This document shows, piece by piece, positions 62,368-64,000 of a stretch of 64,000 nt of DNA. Below the pieces are notes generated by a model. That model was not told where the DNA came from and did not search any database. It was given only the letters and a program-made list of their open reading frames with translations. Within the stretch, counting starts at the first letter, position 1. Every line of letters begins with the position of its first letter. The stretch spans positions 868,001 through 932,000 of the forward strand of contig NZ_CP123907.1 of the NCBI RefSeq assembly GCF_033783015.1, written 5' to 3'. A program made the position numbers and the translations under genes. Origin of the DNA: Corynebacterium sp. 21KM1197. GTDB taxonomy: Bacteria > Actinomycetota > Actinomycetes > Mycobacteriales > Mycobacteriaceae.

Positions 62368-63105
62368 CTAACCTAACCGGCGGTACTCCTCGCTCATCGT
62401 CTCCTGCATGAAGGCGGCGATCCCGTGGGGGTCCTCGAAGAAGTCACGCGTGGCGCGGAAGGCGGTGGTGTCCCTCAACGTCGCGGGGGCGATGCCCGCC
62501 TCGATGATTTCCCAGATCGCGGCCCCGGGCAGGGAGAGCAGGATTGGGGAGTGGGTGGACACGATGATCTGGGCCCCGCCGCGCACCAGGGCATGTAGTT
62601 CCGCGAGCAGGGCCATCTGCCGGGGTATGGAAAGACCGGCCTCGGGTTCGTCGAGGATATAGAGGCCGTTGGCGTGGAAGTATGTCCCGATGGTGTGCAT
62701 GACGGATTCGCCGTGGCTCAGCGGAACATTCGAGTGGGAATTGATGTGGGTTTCCGCGCGCAGGTAGTAGCCCTGCATCGGGCGGGAGCCCCGGATCACG
62801 GCGGCGATGCCTTTGAACGGGCTTTCTCCTATCCGGGGATCGTTATGGGCGGTATAGCCGGTGGTGGGTTGCACCCCGTAGGGGCCACCTTGCAGATCAA
62901 ACCCACACCCCACGGCGATGGCCTCGATGAGCGTGGACTTCCCCATGCCATTTTCCCCGGTGATAAAGGTGGCGGGCGCGGTCAGCGGGAGCGGCTCGCG
63001 CTCCATCGCGCGAATGGCGGGGACCTCCGCCGCCCACTCGGGCAGAGTGTGCTTGCGGTGGTGGGGGCGGAAAAGGAAGAAGGATTCCACGAAGAGGTCA
63101 GGCAT
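62368..63105 (-). CDS. AAA/ABC-like ATPase of the RecF/OLD-like type, copy 1
   Basis: A 245-residue stand-alone P-loop ATPase (AAA_15/AAA_21 type). Walker A GENGMGKSTLIEAIAVGCGF lies near residues 49-68, followed by SHGESVMHTIGTYF (signature-like), Walker B LYILDEPEAGLSIPRQM, and ISTHSP-type H-loop IVSTHSPILLSLPGA. The C-terminus is short with no TOPRIM or nuclease domain. ATG 63105 overlaps the end of the next upstream gene by 8 bases, so it is coupled to a paralogue. Such genes are annotated as AAA family ATPase; partner or target is unknown. Confidence 0.85.
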   Translation of the reverse strand: MPDLFVESFFLFRPHHRKHTLPEWAAEVPAIRAMEREPLPLTAPATFITGENGMGKSTLIEAIAVGCGFDLQGGPYGVQPTTGYTAHNDPRIGESPFKGIAAVIRGSRPMQGYYLRAETHINSHSNVPLSHGESVMHTIGTYFHANGLYILDEPEAGLSIPRQMALLAELHALVRGGAQIIVSTHSPILLSLPGAAIWEIIEAGIAPATLRDTTAFRATRDFFEDPHGIAAFMQETMSEEYRRLG

Positions 63106-63818
63106 GGCGATCCTCCACGAGAAAGTCGGTGGTGCCCTCGGGGTCGGCAAGGAACTCCCTGGTGGCGCTCACCGCTCCGGCGCGCTCGAAGTCGATGGGG
63201 GTGATTCCGGTGCCGTTGAGTTCCAGGATCGTGGCACCGGGTGCGGCCATGAGGATGGGGGAGTGGGTGGCGATGATGAATTGCGCGCCCCGCGAGGCCA
63301 GGTGGGCAATGCGGCCCAGGAGTTCTAATTGGCGCAGCACGGAGAGCCCGGCCTCCGGCTCGTCGAGGAGGTAAAAGCCGCCGGGGTGAAAGCGGTACTG
63401 AACAATCTGCATGAGCGATTCCCCGTGGCTCATGTGATTAAGGTGAATGTCTCCGGGAGGCTCGTCCTCCCCGTAGCGGATGGCCACGTTGAAGTGCGTC
63501 TCCCCGCGCAGGAAGTAGCCGTGGGAAGGATTGCGCTCCCGGGCGAGGGTGAGCACCGTGTGTAGCGGGGAGACGTCGCCGTCATTATCGGCGTGGAGGT
63601 TGCGGGTGCCGCCGTGGTGGGGGAATCCCATGCCCAGGGCGATGGCCTCGATGAGGGTGGATTTTTCCCGCGCCGTTTTCCCCGCTGAGAATGGTCACGG
63701 GGGTGGGAAACCGCAGGGGTTTTTGGGTGAGGTGGCGCACGGCGGGCACCCCCGCGAGGTAGTTCCCGGGGAGGTGCTCCGGCGGGACGTCGATAAGCAT
63801 GGAACGGAGGAAGCCCAT
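63098..63818 (-). pseudogene. AAA/ABC-like ATPase copy 2, frameshifted in the P-loop
   Basis: A paralogue of the previous gene, split in two frames. The first frame begins near ATG 63818 (GFLRSMLIDVPPEHLPG) and runs to GENGAGK, then reads IHPHRGH. Removing one base from the five-T run at 63662-63666 (AAAAA on the coding strand) restores GKSTLIEAIALGMGFPHHGG, exactly as in copy 1. It continues with LNHMSHGESLMQIVQYRF, YLLDEPEAGLSVLRQL and IATHSPILMAAPGA. ATG 63818 lies 8 bases after a minus-strand TACCGT (leaderless candidate). Sequencing error, mutation or slippage cannot be separated here. Confidence 0.8.
63788..63798 (-). repeat. GCTTATCGACG motif copy 12
   Basis: Exact copy on the coding strand of ATPase copy 2, read CTT ATC GAC (Leu-Ile-Asp). 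Confidence 0.6.
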
Positions 63819-63927
63819 GCCCGCCCACGGTAGCGAAAATCCCAGTACGTGAGCCTTATCACGAAAGTTCTGGTGTGCCGTGAGGTCTGCGATACTAGGC
63901 ACACTCATTCAGAAAGGTAACCCCATC

Positions 63928-64000
63928 GTGGATTCGCTTGCGCTTGCCGCATTGGCGGGAGTCACCCCGCTCATCACGTTTTTTGTTCTCCTCATGGGCC
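63928..64000 (+). CDS. Start of a membrane protein, cut by window edge
   Basis: GTG 63928 with AGAAAGG about 10 bases upstream opens a frame that runs to the window end. It reads VDSLALAALAGVTPLITFFVLLMG, a hydrophobic helix as found at the start of transporters. It recalls the N-terminus of L-lactate permeases, but 24 residues cannot decide this. GATACT at 63889-63894 is a possible -10. It is divergent from the tandem ATPase genes. Confidence 0.5.
   Translation, partial: MDSLALAALAGVTPLITFFVLLMG

Noticed and set aside
62368..63908. Integrated mobile element at tRNA-Arg
   Set aside because: No integrase, no attachment-site repeat of the tRNA end was found in the following 1.6 kb.

Overview
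The window is a gene-dense, GC-rich chromosomal segment from a Corynebacterium-type actinobacterium. Evidence for this is mycothiol biosynthesis (mshB), the fused E1/E2 2-oxoglutarate dehydrogenase OdhA, the dapD-aroP-dapE arrangement, sigE-cseE-tatB, and a gene order that follows the mycobacterial/corynebacterial backbone (dapD/dapE, LOG protein, folP2, gpgS, DivIVA-like, DUF3117; O-methyltransferase/sigE/anti-sigma/tatB; mrp, DUF1003, MgtE-like; odhA). No prophage, IS element or CRISPR array was seen. Species is not assigned.

Layout. 1-4.2 kb: divergent glyoxylate-bypass genes (malate synthase glcB, cut by the window edge; isocitrate lyase aceA) with a shared control region, then rraA. 4.1-10.6 kb: DUF402 and secreted proteins, typA, an orphan peptide-type binding lipoprotein, mshB and a small membrane protein. 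10.7-18.8 kb: ferredoxin and the succinylase branch of lysine/diaminopimelate synthesis (dapC, dapD, dapE), with two tandem AroP-like permeases and a GtrA protein. 19.2-23.3 kb: LOG protein, FolP2-like, gpgS, DivIVA-like, DUF3117, RlmA-like methyltransferase. 23.3-29.3 kb: DUF5129-like protein, a GH32-like protein lacking key catalytic residues, acetolactate decarboxylase, then the sigE stress locus and tatB. 29.4-39.4 kb: mrp, DUF1003, a soluble MgtE/CBS protein, a stress protein with an ECF-sigma-type promoter, odhA and a shikimate dehydrogenase. 39.6-44.1 kb: an acidic protein, a nucleoside hydrolase and an ECF transporter (S, T and fused A-A). 44-51 kb: MFS transporter with a LexA-box-like site, DEAD-box helicase, HNH nuclease, putP. 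51-59 kb: a four-gene DNA-transaction run (SNF2 helicase, SWIM protein, SbcD-like, SbcC-like). 59-64 kb: yceI/marR, a frameshifted lipase, panD, a candidate small-peptide transcript, tRNA-Arg, and two tandem AAA ATPases, one frameshifted in its P-loop.

The most unexpected signal is at DNA level: the 11-mer GCTTATCGACG occurs 12 times in 64 kb by eye (about 0.03 expected from base composition). All copies are inside genes, in both orientations and in several reading frames, including frames that force uncommon codons. Other notable observations are a fused ECF ATPase with only one consensus ATP site, a nucleoside hydrolase whose catalytic motif lies upstream of its first ATG (candidate AUA start), many start codons 7-9 nt after a -10 hexamer (leaderless transcripts), and two poly-A frameshifts. 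All calls come from reading the sequence; no database search was run.
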